Positions 17,762 to 27,003 of a DNA stretch of 64,000 nucleotides are shown here, piece after piece. Source of the DNA: Fictibacillus fluitans (GTDB lineage Bacteria; Bacillota; Bacilli; Bacillales; Fictibacillaceae); contig NZ_JAUHTR010000001.1 in the NCBI RefSeq assembly GCF_030418125.1, positions 558,001 to 622,000 of the forward strand, read 5' to 3'. Position 1 is the first letter of the stretch; each line of letters starts with the position of its first letter. The position numbers were made by a program, and so were the translations under genes. The notes beneath the pieces are model-generated. The model worked only from the letters and a program-made list of their open reading frames with translations, ran no database searches and was not told the DNA's origin.

Positions 17762-17803
17762 AAAATGGCCTGTTCACATGTATTCATGCAAACAGGCCAT
17801 TTC
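17762..17803 (-). terminator. Terminator of spoVS
   Basis: AAATGGCCTGTT / AACAGGCCATTT stem with a short T run on the minus strand, after the spoVS stop. Confidence 0.75.
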
Positions 17804-17816
17804 TTGGCTTTTTCAA

Positions 17817-18077
17817 TTAACGAGGTTCAACGATCAGCTTGATCGCAGTACGTTCTTCTCCATCGATCAGAATATCCGTAAAAGCAGGAATACAAATGAG
17901 GTCGACTCCACTGGGCGCTACAAATCCTCGTGCAATAGCAACTGCCTTAACGGCTTGGTTTAATGCACCTGCCCCTATTGCCTGTATTTCAGCCCCTCCT
18001 CGTTCTCGAAGGACTCCGGCAAGCGCACCAGCTACAGAATTAGGGTTGGATTTTGCTGAAACTTTTAATATTTCCAT
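17817..18077 (-). CDS. spoVS: Stage V sporulation protein S
   Basis: Small (86 residues) Alba-like protein that affects septation and coat assembly during sporulation. It is nearly invariant in the family: MEILKVSAKSNPNSVAGALA, the GAGALNQAVKA stretch and the IDGEERTAIKLIVEP end are all present. A perfect AAGGAGGT site lies 9 bases before the ATG, and a textbook sigma-H promoter lies upstream. It sits between ymdB and korA, where B. subtilis has ymdB-spoVS-tdh. Ends in its own terminator, so it is monocistronic or cotranscribed with ymdB. Confidence 0.97.
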   Translation of the reverse strand: MEILKVSAKSNPNSVAGALAGVLRERGGAEIQAIGAGALNQAVKAVAIARGFVAPSGVDLICIPAFTDILIDGEERTAIKLIVEPR

Positions 18078-18118
18078 TAATTTGTACCTCCTTAGAGATC
18101 TGATACCAATTCTACTAT

Positions 18119-18146
18119 ATTCATTGGTAAGAGCCCGTATTCCTGC
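18119..18146 (-). promoter_or_regulatory. Sigma-H promoter of spoVS
   Basis: Minus strand GCAGGAATA (18138-18146), 12 bases, AATGAAT (18119-18125), matching the sigma-H pattern RnAGGAWWW-N11-12-RnnGAAT at every fixed base. spoVS of B. subtilis is known to depend on sigma-H. Confidence 0.78.
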
Positions 18147-18212
18147 AGTTGGAAAAGTTTCATTCAGATCAATGAGCCTTAAGCGAGTAGATACGGCATA
18201 CCGATTCGCCTC

Positions 18213-19007
18213 TTATTCAAAAAACGGGTGGTCATCGTTAATAAGAATGGTCTTGATACTTTTGGCTTTTCCAGTTGCAGGATCACACTCTATTAATACG
18301 CCACTTAACTGTTCCCGCCCGGAAGATACTTCAAACCTTACCGGTAAACTGGTAATAAACTTTTTTATCACCGCTTCCCGGTCCATTCCAAGGATTCCGT
18401 CATACGGTCCTGTCATGCCTGCATCAGTCAAATAGGCGGTTCCTCCGGGCAAGATCCGCTGATCGGCAGTTTGAACGTGTGTATGGGTACCAACGACCGC
18501 TGTCACCCTGCCATCCAAAAACCATCCCATCGCCTGTTTTTCGCTGGTCGCCTCTGCATGGAAATCCACCAAGATGATTGGCGTCCGTTTACGCATCTCA
18601 CGGATCAGCTCTTCAGCTTTTTCAAACGGGCAATCAAGAGGCGGGAGGAATGTTCTTCCCTGTAAATTGATGATGCCCACCTCCAGCTGGTTCATCTTCA
18701 AAATGGCGGAACCGCTGCCTGGTGTCCCTTTTGGAAAATTGGCTGGACGGACAAGCTGAGGAGTCGTATCAATAATTTCAAAAATCTCCTTATTGTCCCA
18801 CGCATGGTTGCCCAGTGTAATGGCCTGTGCCCCCGCTTCAAATATGCCTTTGACGATTTTGCCGGTGATCCCCCTGCCGTGAGCCGCGTTTTCGCCGTTT
18901 ACGATGGTGACAAGCGGCTGGTACTTTCGTTTCAGCTTTGGCAGGTACGTGTCAATCATCTTTCTTCCCGGGGACCCTACAACATCCCCTACAAATAAAA
19001 TCTTCAT
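18213..19007 (-). CDS. ymdB: 2',3'-cyclic-nucleotide phosphodiesterase YmdB (TIGR00282)
   Basis: Binuclear metallophosphoesterase that hydrolyses 2',3'-cAMP and influences the choice between biofilm and motility in B. subtilis. Metal-binding motifs: FVGDVVG (N terminus), NGEN, GNHAWD, VDFHAE and GTHTHVQTAD. The frame includes a TTG one codon earlier, but AGGAGAGCTTG places the start at the ATG at 19007, giving 264 residues. It lies downstream of rny as in B. subtilis, and a terminator hairpin at the rny end separates them partly. Confidence 0.95.
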   Translation of the reverse strand: MKILFVGDVVGSPGRKMIDTYLPKLKRKYQPLVTIVNGENAAHGRGITGKIVKGIFEAGAQAITLGNHAWDNKEIFEIIDTTPQLVRPANFPKGTPGSGSAILKMNQLEVGIINLQGRTFLPPLDCPFEKAEELIREMRKRTPIILVDFHAEATSEKQAMGWFLDGRVTAVVGTHTHVQTADQRILPGGTAYLTDAGMTGPYDGILGMDREAVIKKFITSLPVRFEVSSGREQLSGVLIECDPATGKAKSIKTILINDDHPFFE

Positions 19008-19038
19008 CAAGCTCTCCTTTTTGTTTCAAACTCTGCAT

Positions 19039-19074
19039 AAAAACAAAATAAAGTGGTTTTCACCACTTTATTTT
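19039..19074 (-). terminator. Terminator at the end of rny
   Basis: AAAATAAAGTGG / CCACTTTATTTT stem followed by GTTTTTATG on the minus strand. The right arm includes the rny stop codon. Confidence 0.75.
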
Positions 19075-20636
19075 GCGTACTCAACTGCTCTTGTTTCCCG
19101 AATGACTGTAACTTTAATATGTCCCGGATAATCCAGTTCGTTTTCAATTTTCTTTGTAATATCGCGTGCCAGGCGGTAAGAAGCCACATCATCGATCAAA
19201 TCAGGTTTAACCATGATTCTGATTTCTCGTCCAGCCTGAATGGCGAATGATTTTTCAACGCCATCGAAGGATTCTGAGATCTCTTCGAGCTTTTCCAAGC
19301 GGCGAATGTACGTTTCAAGCGTTTCACGGCGTGCTCCCGGCCTTGCTGCCGATAATGCATCAGCTGCGGCCACAAGCGTCGCAATGATGGACGTTGGTTC
19401 TGTATCTCCATGATGGGATGCAATAGAATTGATCACCACTGGATGTTCTTTGTACTTTGTCGCTAATTCCACGCCGATATCTACGTGGCTGCCTTCCACT
19501 TCATGGTCAATCGCTTTTCCGATGTCATGAAGCAAGCCTGCACGGCGTGCCAAATGTACATCTTCTCCAATTTCTGCAGCCATCAGCCCGGTAAGATAGG
19601 CAACTTCCGTTGAATGCTTCAGCACGTTCTGACCATAGCTTGTACGATACTTCAATCGGCCTAAAATCTTTATCAAGTCAGGGTGAAGACCGTGAACACC
19701 TATTTCGAATGTAGTCTGTTCACCAACTTCTCGGATGTATTCATCCACTTCACGGCGGGATTTCTCGACCATTTCCTCAATGCGTGCAGGGTGAATCCTT
19801 CCATCCTGGACCAGCTTATCAAGCGCCATACGGGCAATTTCCCGACGTATCGGATCGAATCCTGAAAGAATGACCGCTTCAGGTGTATCATCGATAATCA
19901 AATCAATACCTGTCAGCGTTTCCAATGTCCGGATGTTTCGCCCTTCACGCCCGATGATCCGTCCCTTCATCTCATCGTTTGGCAGGTTAACGACGGAAAC
20001 CGTCGTTTCAGCAACGTGGTCAGCCGCACAGCGTTGGATTGCCAGAGAAAGAATTTCTTTCGCCTTCTTGTCTCCTTCTTCCTTCGCACGGTTTTCCATA
20101 TCCTTCACCATGATAGCCATTTCGTGGGAAACTTCGTTTTCCACTTCTCCCATGATGATCAGCTTTGCTTCTTCACGTGTAAAGCCGGATATACGTTCCA
20201 ATTCTTTTTGCTGCTCTCTGAGCAGCTCCTCCACTTTGCTTTCAATCTCTTCAATTTGTCGTTGTTTTTTGGTGAGAGACTCCTCGCGTTTTTCCAATGA
20301 TTCCTCTTTTTTATCAAGAGTCTCACTTTTTCTGTCCAGAATCTCTTCTTTTTGAACCAATCGTTGTTCTTGTCTTTGAAGCTCATTTCTGCGATCTCGA
20401 ATTTCGCGCTCTGCTTCTGTTCTGAGCTTATGGATTTCATCTTTTGCTTCAAGCAGCGCTTCCTTCTTGCTCGCTTCACCGTCTCGTTTTGCTTCTTCAA
20501 CGATTTGAGCTGCAGCATTTTCAGCGCTCGAAATTTTCGCTTCGGCGATCTTTTTCCTAACAAGATATCCGACAACTGCACCGACACCTGCTGAGACAAG
20601 CAAACTGGAGATGAAGACAATAAATGTTGTTTCCAT
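19068..20636 (-). CDS. rny: Ribonuclease Y
   Basis: Membrane-anchored endoribonuclease that starts bulk mRNA decay in Firmicutes and works with the RicA complex, RNase J and PNPase. The 522 residues contain an N-terminal membrane segment (about 5-26), a long charged coiled coil (about 30-200), a KH domain with [12 protein letters not shown], and an HD domain with the [10 protein letters not shown] motif and ASHHGD. The site AGGAGG lies 6 bases before the ATG. A strong sigma-A promoter lies about 140 bases upstream. pbpX, found between rny and recA in B. subtilis, is absent here. Confidence 0.97.
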   Translation of the reverse strand: METTFIVFISSLLVSAGVGAVVGYLVRKKIAEAKISSAENAAAQIVEEAKRDGEASKKEALLEAKDEIHKLRTEAEREIRDRRNELQRQEQRLVQKEEILDRKSETLDKKEESLEKREESLTKKQRQIEEIESKVEELLREQQKELERISGFTREEAKLIIMGEVENEVSHEMAIMVKDMENRAKEEGDKKAKEILSLAIQRCAADHVAETTVSVVNLPNDEMKGRIIGREGRNIRTLETLTGIDLIIDDTPEAVILSGFDPIRREIARMALDKLVQDGRIHPARIEEMVEKSRREVDEYIREVGEQTTFEIGVHGLHPDLIKILGRLKYRTSYGQNVLKHSTEVAYLTGLMAAEIGEDVHLARRAGLLHDIGKAIDHEVEGSHVDIGVELATKYKEHPVVINSIASHHGDTEPTSIIATLVAAADALSAARPGARRETLETYIRRLEKLEEISESFDGVEKSFAIQAGREIRIMVKPDLIDDVASYRLARDITKKIENELDYPGHIKVTVIRETRAVEYAK

Positions 20637-20775
20637 GTTTCCACCTCCTCTTGCTATCTACTTTTTGTACTGCGTCATAAGCATCATTCGTGTAACAAAG
20701 TGTTGTGCACTAGTCATGCCATTTTCAATTTAAGCTCATATCATTTAATTTCGGGTGAAATCAAAGTATATCTCC

Positions 20776-20804
20776 ATTTTATAAATTACAAGCCATTATG
20801 TCAA
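20776..20804 (-). promoter_or_regulatory. Strong sigma-A promoter of rny
   Basis: Minus strand TTGACA (20799-20804), 17 bases, TAAAAT (20776-20781), with another TTGACA nine bases upstream. The leader would be about 130 bases. The 308-base gap between recA and rny holds this promoter and the recA terminator and no gene that I can see. Confidence 0.76.
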
Positions 20805-20900
20805 GACATGTCAAATCACCTATAATAAATCTTCCTCATGAAATTGGCAAGCTTAAATTCTTTCCAATCTCAGAATTCGGTGCACAGCCATTTTTAACAG

Positions 20901-20942
20901 ACTTAAAAAAAGACCGTACATGCAGGATGTACGGCCTTTTTG
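20901..20942 (-). terminator. Terminator of recA
   Basis: GACCGTACAT / ATGTACGGCC stem (one G-U pair) and a TTTTTTT tract on the minus strand, just after recA. Confidence 0.88.
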
Positions 20943-20944
20943 TG

Positions 20945-21994
20945 CTATTCGGTTAACTCAAATTCCTCTTCTTCTTCCGGTTTGGGAGCATCAACACTGT
21001 TGACTTCCCCGCCAAGTTGATAATAGCTTCTGATCTGAGTAGAGATTTCTTCAGCCACTTCTTCGTTTTCCTTCAAGAATTGCTTGGAGTTCTCCCTGCC
21101 CTGGCCGAGTCGGTCTCCATCAAAAGAATACCAGGCTCCGCTTTTTTGGACCACATCAATATCAGAGCCGATATCAAGAATTTCTCCTTCTCTTGAAATC
21201 CCTTCGCCGTACATAATATCCACCTCTGCCTGCTTAAACGGAGGTGCAACCTTATTTTTAACTACTTTAATTCTTGTTTTGTTCCCTACCATATCGGTTC
21301 CCTGCTTGAGAGTTTCCGCACGGCGGACTTCAAGACGGACAGAAGAGTAGAATTTAAGGGCACGGCCACCCGGAGTCGTTTCAGGATTTCCGAACATAAC
21401 GCCGACTTTTTCCCGGATCTGGTTGATAAACACCGCAATGGTTTTGGACTTGCTGATCGCTCCGGAAAGCTTTCGTAATGCCTGGGACATCAATCTGGCC
21501 TGAAGACCCACATGGGAATCTCCCATTTCGCCTTCAATCTCCGCTTTTGGAACAAGAGCCGCAACAGAGTCAATAACCAAAATGTCCACTGCTCCGCTTC
21601 GTACAAGGGCTTCTGCAATCTCAAGCGCCTGTTCACCTGTATCAGGCTGTGACAGCAAAAGCTCGTCAATGTTTACGCCAAGCTTTTGGGCATACACAGG
21701 ATCAAGGGCATGCTCCGCATCAATAAAAGCAGCTTGTCCGCCGTTTCTCTGAACTTCGGCTATCGCATGGAGTGCAACAGTTGTTTTACCGGAAGACTCC
21801 GGGCCGTAAACTTCGATGATTCTTCCCCGTGGATATCCGCCTACGCCAAGCGCGATATCAAGCGCCAAAGATCCGCTGGAGATGGTGGAGACTCTCTGTT
21901 CAGCCTGCTCGCCAAGTTTCATGATGGAACCTTTTCCGAATTGCTTTTCGATCTGGCGCAATGCCATGTCAAGTGCCGCTTTGCGGTCGCTCAT
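20945..21994 (-). CDS. recA: Recombinase RecA
   Basis: Strand-exchange ATPase and SOS coprotease, 349 residues. Walker A GPESSGKT (64-71), the [17 protein letters not shown] Walker B and loop region, the L2 loop with [19 protein letters not shown], and an acidic C-terminal tail are present. The frame begins 11 codons earlier; GAGGAG before the ATG at 21994 and the conserved [21 protein letters not shown] start fix the true start. A sigma-A promoter with an adjoining LexA-type site lies upstream. It ends in a strong terminator. Confidence 0.98.
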   Translation of the reverse strand: MSDRKAALDMALRQIEKQFGKGSIMKLGEQAEQRVSTISSGSLALDIALGVGGYPRGRIIEVYGPESSGKTTVALHAIAEVQRNGGQAAFIDAEHALDPVYAQKLGVNIDELLLSQPDTGEQALEIAEALVRSGAVDILVIDSVAALVPKAEIEGEMGDSHVGLQARLMSQALRKLSGAISKSKTIAVFINQIREKVGVMFGNPETTPGGRALKFYSSVRLEVRRAETLKQGTDMVGNKTRIKVVKNKVAPPFKQAEVDIMYGEGISREGEILDIGSDIDVVQKSGAWYSFDGDRLGQGRENSKQFLKENEEVAEEISTQIRSYYQLGGEVNSVDAPKPEEEEEFELTE

Positions 21995-22061
21995 GTAATC
22001 ACTCCTCAAATTTATATCATTGCACATGTAAGTACAAAATGATGTCGTTTCCTATAGTTCT

Positions 22062-22090
22062 ATTTTACTTCTTTTTTGGTCATTTGCCAA
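22062..22090 (-). promoter_or_regulatory. Sigma-A promoter of recA
   Basis: Minus strand TTGGCA (22085-22090), 17 bases, TAAAAT (22062-22067), about 65 bases before the ATG. The LexA-type site is 8 bases upstream of the -35. Confidence 0.72.
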
Positions 22091-22098
22091 TCTTTTTG

Positions 22099-22112
22099 CG
22101 AACATTTATTCG
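22099..22112. promoter_or_regulatory. LexA (DinR) binding site of recA
   Basis: CGAACATTTATTCG fits CGAAC-N4-GTTCG with one mismatch (ATTCG). It has the same degree of asymmetry as the known B. subtilis recA box, which also has one weaker half. It lies just beyond the cinA stop codon. Confidence 0.7.
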
Positions 22113-22118
22113 ATTTTT

Positions 22119-23360
22119 TTATTGTCCTTTTTTGACCTTTGACAATAAAAAGAACAATCCATGCTTAACCGACCGCTCCCTGATGCTTGCACGAGATCCC
22201 GAAAGGCTGAGTGAAAATACATCTGTGCCGTTCCTGTCAGACAATCCGATAAAAACAGTTCCCGGCTCTTTGCCCTCACTTTTGTCCGGTCCGGCCACCC
22301 CGGTAAAGCTGATGCCAATATCAGACCCCGTCATCCCCCGGACATTTTCAGCCATTTGCCTGGCCGTGTCCGGACTGACGGCGCCGCTTGAAGCGAGGAC
22401 GTCCCCGCTGACACCGAGCAGCTTTTCTTTCATCTCATTGCTGTAGCAAACAACAGAGCCTTTGAAGAAGGCTGAACTGCCGGGCAGTTCGGTCATCTGC
22501 TGCCCAAACCATCCGCCGGTGAGGCTCTCGGCAGAAGAGATGGTCAGCTTACTGCTTTTTAAAAATTCTGCTGCCGTTTCTGTCAGACTTGTTTCGCCAT
22601 ATCCGTACAAAAATTCACCGACCCGCTCTTTGATGCGCTCTTCAAGCAGGTCCAATTGAAGCTGTGCCGTATGCTTATCCTTGAATTTGGCAGACAGCCT
22701 GAGTGTAACTTCATGGCTGCCGGCAAGCGGCGCTACCGTCGGGTTGGTCTGTTCGTCGATAATGTCCTGCAATGTGGCTTCAAGGAGCGATTCTCCAATG
22801 CCAAAAAAACGAAGGACTCTCGACACAATCGGTTCCACTCCGGGAAGCTTGGCGGTGAGATAGGCAATACCGAAATTCCTGAACATCGGGCGCATTTCCT
22901 TCGGCGGTCCCGGAAGCAGCATATACGTAATTCCACCCGCTTCAAGGGCCATTCCCGGCGCCATGCCGTTTTTGTTAGGCAACACGGCTGATCCTTCAAG
23001 CACCAGCGCCTGTTTTCGGTTGTTTTCGGTCATGGTTCTTCCTGTTCTCTTGTAATAAAGCTCGATTCCTTCCATTGCGTCCTCATCATACACCAGTTGT
23101 TTTCCCAGTACTCCGGCAATTGTTTCTTTCGTTAAATCGTCTTTTGTCGGCCCGAGACCCCCGGTGAAAATGATCAGGTCAGACCTATTCCGTGCGTTCT
23201 CAATAACCGATTCAAAACGCCCCGGATTGTCGCCGACCACAGAATGGTAAAAAACATTAATTCCGGCTTCAGCCAGCTCCGATGAGATAAACTGGGCATT
23301 AGTGTTTGCGATCTGCCCTAAAAGAAGCTCGCTTCCGACCGCAATAATTTCTGCATTCAT
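22119..23360 (-). CDS. cinA: Competence/damage-inducible protein CinA
   Basis: A 413-residue protein with an N-terminal MoCF/COG1058 domain ([30 protein letters not shown]) and a C-terminal CinA/PncC domain ([36 protein letters not shown]). Family members act as nicotinamide-nucleotide amidase and/or ADP-ribose pyrophosphatase, recycling NAD by-products; its link to competence in Bacillus is genetic. The frame is open 27 codons upstream, but GGGGGAA precedes the ATG at 23360. It sits between pgsA and recA as in B. subtilis, though a hairpin separates it from pgsA. Confidence 0.96.
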   Translation of the reverse strand: MNAEIIAVGSELLLGQIANTNAQFISSELAEAGINVFYHSVVGDNPGRFESVIENARNRSDLIIFTGGLGPTKDDLTKETIAGVLGKQLVYDEDAMEGIELYYKRTGRTMTENNRKQALVLEGSAVLPNKNGMAPGMALEAGGITYMLLPGPPKEMRPMFRNFGIAYLTAKLPGVEPIVSRVLRFFGIGESLLEATLQDIIDEQTNPTVAPLAGSHEVTLRLSAKFKDKHTAQLQLDLLEERIKERVGEFLYGYGETSLTETAAEFLKSSKLTISSAESLTGGWFGQQMTELPGSSAFFKGSVVCYSNEMKEKLLGVSGDVLASSGAVSPDTARQMAENVRGMTGSDIGISFTGVAGPDKSEGKEPGTVFIGLSDRNGTDVFSLSLSGSRASIRERSVKHGLFFLLSKVKKGQ

Positions 23361-23401
23361 TGGCGTATTCCCCCGTATTGATGTGTCATAAACTCGCGAT
23401 C

Positions 23402-23437
23402 GAATAAAAAAACAGGAGAATGGTATGATTCTCCTGT
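23402..23437 (-). terminator. Terminator between pgsA and cinA
   Basis: ACAGGAGAAT / ATTCTCCTGT stem with a 6-base loop and a TTTTTTTATT tract on the minus strand, 9 bases after pgsA. Confidence 0.85.
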
Positions 23438-23445
23438 TCATGCTG

Positions 23446-24024
23446 TTATTTAGATTTTAGCATAACTTCTTTATTTTGAATAAGATATTCCCATCCTGAA
23501 TAAAGAGTAATCAGTGTAGCCGCCCACATGCTGATCTGGGCAAAAGGTATGCCGATCCATGCAAACGGAATGTTGTGCAGAAGCAAGGCTGAAATGGCAA
23601 TAATCTGAATCCATGTTTTCAGTTTTCCCATCTGGCTTGCTGCGATGACTGCACCTTCTGCCGCTGCCACCAGGCGTATACCAGTAACGGCGAATTCGCG
23701 GCTGAGGATAATGATGACCATCCATGCCGGTGCGTAACCAAGCTGCACAAGGGCTACAAACGCAGCCGTTACGAGCAATTTATCCGCCAGCGGATCCAAA
23801 AACTTCCCGAAATTTGTCACAAGACCAAGTTTGCGGGCATAGTAGCCGTCCACCCAGTCTGTACAGGATGCCACAATAAAGATCAGGGCAGCCACCAGAT
23901 GCGTGACCGGAAGATCCACCCCGATCCAGTTGACGGTTCCCCATTCAAAGCCGGCAAGCAGCACAATCATGAAGACAGGGATTAAAAAAATACGTGAAAT
24001 AGTAATTTTGTTTGGTAAATTCAT
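23446..24024 (-). CDS. pgsA: CDP-diacylglycerol--glycerol-3-phosphate 3-phosphatidyltransferase
   Basis: Makes phosphatidylglycerol phosphate, the committed step to phosphatidylglycerol. The 192-residue membrane protein carries the complete CDP-alcohol phosphatidyltransferase motif DGYYAR-x8-G-x3-D-x3-D (residues about 59-81) and about five membrane helices. GGAGG precedes the ATG. It follows rodZ by 48 bases and probably shares its transcript; a terminator ends the unit before cinA. Confidence 0.97.
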   Translation of the reverse strand: MNLPNKITISRIFLIPVFMIVLLAGFEWGTVNWIGVDLPVTHLVAALIFIVASCTDWVDGYYARKLGLVTNFGKFLDPLADKLLVTAAFVALVQLGYAPAWMVIIILSREFAVTGIRLVAAAEGAVIAASQMGKLKTWIQIIAISALLLHNIPFAWIGIPFAQISMWAATLITLYSGWEYLIQNKEVMLKSK

Positions 24025-24072
24025 TTTCTTTCCTCCAATTTTGACAGCGCGTACACGGCGGTTACCTGTGGA

Positions 24073-24960
24073 TTATTGTTTGCTGAAAGCCGTGTTTTTA
24101 ATGACAATTCTCTGATGGATCCCTTGTTTTACCGCCGGAATCGGGTAGGAGAACGGTTTACCATTAATCGTTAGCTTCGCAAAATTGGTTTTTCCGATAT
24201 TCAGTTCAACCTCTTTTTTGCCGGTTAAATCATAATTAGCGGTTTCGCCTTTCTTAAATATCTTGTCTGCCAGCATTTTTGATTCGGATTTAACACCCAT
24301 ATATACAGGTCCGTCCATTTTTAAGGCAATCTTGAATTCATCTGCTTCCTTGAGCTCATATGTAGTCGTGATTCCCTGGGTACCTTTTTTCACTAAAACC
24401 GCTTCTTTCTTTGGCGGTTTCTTTTCTTCTTTCGGTTTTTCCGGTGTTTTGTTTACCGGCTCCTTCTTTTTTTCCTTTTTTGGGGTGGCTTTTTCTGCGT
24501 TTTTGCTTTTATCGATTTCTACAGACGTTTGCTTCGAACCATTAGAGCTGCCGTCTGCTCCCGTGTCCCGGTTGGCAAGATACGCCCATACACCGACAAG
24601 AACTGCGAGAATCACAACAGAAACCAGCACGATCGGGAGCCAGTTTTTAAGAGACGAACCTCTGCCCTCAAGCGACTGTTTGTTTCGTTCCGAACGGGGA
24701 ATAAACTCGGTCGGTTCCTTTTCGGCTATCGGGATTTCTGAATCAAAACGCTCGAAAACCTCTTCATAATCCAGACCGACTGTTTCACTGTAATTTTTTA
24801 TGAACGCCCTGGCATAAAAGGAACCTGGCAGGACTTCATACCGTCCTTCTTCAATCGCCTGAAGGTAACGTTTTTGAATTTTCGTTTCCGTTTGAAGCTG
24901 CTCAAGGGAAAATCCTTTTTCCTCCCTTTTCTCTCGTAAAAAATCTCCTAGTTCAGTCAA
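24073..24960 (-). CDS. rodZ: Cell-shape protein RodZ (YmfM)
   Basis: Bitopic membrane protein linking MreB filaments to the cell wall machinery. An N-terminal Cro/xre-type helix-turn-helix (about residues 3-65, LGDFLREKREEKGFSLEQL) is followed by a single membrane segment (about 106-127), a Lys/Pro/Glu-rich spacer of about 60 residues and a C-terminal DUF4115 beta domain. The longest frame starts with GTG at 24969, but that codon is part of the GGAAGGTGG site; the TTG at 24960, six bases further, is the likely start. It lies upstream of pgsA as in B. subtilis. Confidence 0.93.
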   Translation of the reverse strand: MTELGDFLREKREEKGFSLEQLQTETKIQKRYLQAIEEGRYEVLPGSFYARAFIKNYSETVGLDYEEVFERFDSEIPIAEKEPTEFIPRSERNKQSLEGRGSSLKNWLPIVLVSVVILAVLVGVWAYLANRDTGADGSSNGSKQTSVEIDKSKNAEKATPKKEKKKEPVNKTPEKPKEEKKPPKKEAVLVKKGTQGITTTYELKEADEFKIALKMDGPVYMGVKSESKMLADKIFKKGETANYDLTGKKEVELNIGKTNFAKLTINGKPFSYPIPAVKQGIHQRIVIKNTAFSKQ

Positions 24961-24985
24961 GTTTACCACCTTCCACTAAGTGAAG

Positions 24986-25759
24986 TCATTCAAATGCGGA
25001 AAATCCTACATCTGTTTCGATTACTTCGTATGTGATTGCTTCGTTCGGGTCATTTCTCAATTCGATAATGTAATCAAAATCATCCATGGTGTATTCGGTC
25101 TGCTGGACAAACACATCAGGATGCTCAATCACTTTCGCTGTAGGCATGCGCATGATTTCGCGGATAAGCTGCCAGTGCCGCTCATTGGAACGGCGTGATG
25201 ATACAATGCCATCGATGATATAAATATTGTTCGTACTGTATTCATCATCGGCCAGCTGAACACGCATGGTTTGTTTAAGAAGCGTAGAAGATATAAATAC
25301 CCATTTTTTGCTCGCACAAACACTCGACGCAACAATTGACTCGGTTTTGCCTACGCGCGGCATCCCCCTGATCCCAATCAGCTTGTGGCCTTCCACTTTA
25401 TACAGCTCGGCCAGAAAGTCAACAAGCAGGCCCAATTCATCCCTGACAAACCGGAATGTTTTTTTATCGTCTGCATCACGTTGTATGTATCGTCCATGCC
25501 GCACTGCCAAAATGTCGCGCAGCTTCGGCTTCCGGAATTTAGTAACCGTAATATTATCCATAGACTGAAGGATGGACCGAAGCCGTTCCACCTTCTCCTG
25601 CTTGTCCACCAAGAGAAGAAGCCCGCGTCTTCCGTTGTCCACGCCATTGATCGTCACGATATTGATTCCAAGCATCCCCATAAGAGATGATATATCACCA
25701 AGGAGCCCAGGACGATTCTTATTGATTTCGTATTCAAGGTACCATTCCTGTTCGCCCAT
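24986..25759 (-). CDS. ymfK: YmfK, DUF3388 protein with ACT-like and P-loop segments
   Basis: Conserved Bacillaceae protein of unknown function, 257 residues. The N terminus (about 6-75) reads like an ACT domain: RPGLLGDISSLMGMLGINIVTI followed by a beta strand. After a basic linker there is a Walker A, GMPRVGKT (132-139), and a Walker B-like strand ending in D183 (IYIIDG). The combination suggests a ligand-sensing nucleotide-binding protein, which is an inference. Strong AAGGGAG before the ATG. It lies 25 bases before rodZ, so it is probably in the rodZ-pgsA transcript. Confidence 0.88.
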   Translation of the reverse strand: MGEQEWYLEYEINKNRPGLLGDISSLMGMLGINIVTINGVDNGRRGLLLLVDKQEKVERLRSILQSMDNITVTKFRKPKLRDILAVRHGRYIQRDADDKKTFRFVRDELGLLVDFLAELYKVEGHKLIGIRGMPRVGKTESIVASSVCASKKWVFISSTLLKQTMRVQLADDEYSTNNIYIIDGIVSSRRSNERHWQLIREIMRMPTAKVIEHPDVFVQQTEYTMDDFDYIIELRNDPNEAITYEVIETDVGFSAFE

Positions 25760-25808
25760 ACCTCAACTCCCTTTCGTTTTCCAGTATTGATTTGCACTTC
25801 ATTATTTA

Positions 25809-25837
25809 ATAATATCTGATTTCAAATTATTATGAAA
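25809..25837 (-). promoter_or_regulatory. Possible promoter of ymfK-rodZ-pgsA
   Basis: Minus strand TTTCAT (25832-25837), 17 bases, TATTAT (25809-25814), starting right after the ymfJ terminator. The -35 is weak. Confidence 0.35.
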
Positions 25838-25876
25838 GAAAAAATAAAAGGATGTTAAGAAAAATTCTTAACATCC
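25838..25876 (-). terminator. Terminator of ymfJ
   Basis: GGATGTTAAGAA / TTCTTAACATCC stem with a 3-base loop and a TTTTATTTTTT tract on the minus strand. Confidence 0.9.
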
Positions 25877-25883
25877 CATAAAG

Positions 25884-26135
25884 TCAGCTTTCCTTTTGAA
25901 CCATTTTCACCATCATGTTGGCGATTGCATGTTTTTCCTCGTCGCTTGCCACATTCCAAAGGTCAGCAAGAACTTTTTCCTCGGCATTTTTCGGATCAAC
26001 GTGGGATGCAAGGTATCCGCCGATCTCTGTAGCAAGGTTGGAAACTGTAGATTGGTCCATCCCTTCCCCTTGAGCATGTTCAAGGCGGTCAGAGAGAAAA
26101 CTCTTCCATTGTCCAAAGTTATCTAATACAGACAT
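25884..26135 (-). CDS. ymfJ: YmfJ, DUF3243 protein
   Basis: Small (83 residues) conserved Bacillaceae protein of unknown function, mostly helical, with the family blocks MSVLDNFGQWKSFLSDRL and LWNVASDEEKHAIANMMVKM. A perfect AAGGAGG site precedes the ATG. Position between ymfI and ymfK matches B. subtilis. It has its own terminator. Nothing in the sequence points to a molecular role. Confidence 0.92.
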   Translation of the reverse strand: MSVLDNFGQWKSFLSDRLEHAQGEGMDQSTVSNLATEIGGYLASHVDPKNAEEKVLADLWNVASDEEKHAIANMMVKMVQKES

Positions 26136-26213
26136 GTTTGTTCCTCCTTAAAATATGGTACATCACTTAATATTTCAAGAAGAAACGTGAATTATGCACG
26201 CCGCGGATAAATT

Positions 26214-26942
26214 TTAAGTATGCCATCCTCCGCTTGCTGTAATGACATGCCCATTAATATAAGAGGATTTATCAGAAAGCAGAAACATGGCGATTTCGGC
26301 GATTTCTTCCGGTTTTCCAAGCCGTCCCGCCGGAATTTCATCATTCAGTTCCTGAAGCTCCTGTGCAGAAAAGCCGCTCATCATTCTCGTTTCCACGGCT
26401 CCCGGCGCAATGCCGTTCACCCTGATCCCGCTCGGGGCCGCTTCTTTCGCCAGCGCCTTCACAAATGTATTCAATCCGCCTTTCAAGGTGGAATAAAGCA
26501 CTTCGCAGGAAGCACCGGCTGATCCCCAGACCGATGAAACAGCAATAATGTTCCCTTTCCCTCTTCTGACCATCTGGGGCAGCAAATGCCTTGTGATCAT
26601 AATAGGGCTGGTCAAATTAAGCTGTATCATCTTTTCCATCGTTTCCTCACCCATGTCAGTCAGCAGTCCATAATAGGAGGAGGCGCTGTTATGAATTACA
26701 GCATCTACAGGTACAAATAAAGATGAAAGCAGTTTTTTTGTACCTTCCCTGAGTGACAGATCAGCCTGTATGAGCAGCACTTCCGTCTCATATTTATCAA
26801 TAAACTCTTTTTGCAGCTGTTTTGCCTGCTCTTCCCCCTGGTTGTAATGCAGAATGAGGGAGCAGCCTGCTGCTGCCAGGACACGGGAAATGCTGGAGCC
26901 GATTCCACCGCTTGCCCCTGTTACAAGAACCCATTTCGACAT
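26214..26942 (-). CDS. ymfI: Short-chain dehydrogenase/reductase YmfI
   Basis: Classical SDR oxidoreductase of 242 residues, resembling FabG-type 3-oxoacyl-ACP reductases. The cofactor-binding TGASGGIG, the NSAS motif, the catalytic Ser with YSTLK (Ser-Tyr-Lys) and the GIAPGAVET motif are all present. The helix-forming NAD(P) site has no acidic residue at the position that would favour NAD, so NADPH use is likely. Substrate is unknown; B. subtilis YmfI is dispensable. AGGTGA before the ATG. A terminator lies between ymfH and this gene. Confidence 0.92.
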   Translation of the reverse strand: MSKWVLVTGASGGIGSSISRVLAAAGCSLILHYNQGEEQAKQLQKEFIDKYETEVLLIQADLSLREGTKKLLSSLFVPVDAVIHNSASSYYGLLTDMGEETMEKMIQLNLTSPIMITRHLLPQMVRRGKGNIIAVSSVWGSAGASCEVLYSTLKGGLNTFVKALAKEAAPSGIRVNGIAPGAVETRMMSGFSAQELQELNDEIPAGRLGKPEEIAEIAMFLLSDKSSYINGHVITASGGWHT

Positions 26943-26958
26943 CTTTCGTTCACCTGCT

Positions 26959-26990
26959 TAAAAAACATCCCTGCATATACAGGGATGCTT
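26959..26990 (-). terminator. Terminator of ymfF-ymfH
   Basis: GCATCCCTG / CAGGGATGT stem with a TTTTTTAAG tract on the minus strand, 13 bases after ymfH. Confidence 0.87.
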
Positions 26991-27003
26991 CTTTTTTCTT
27001 TTA

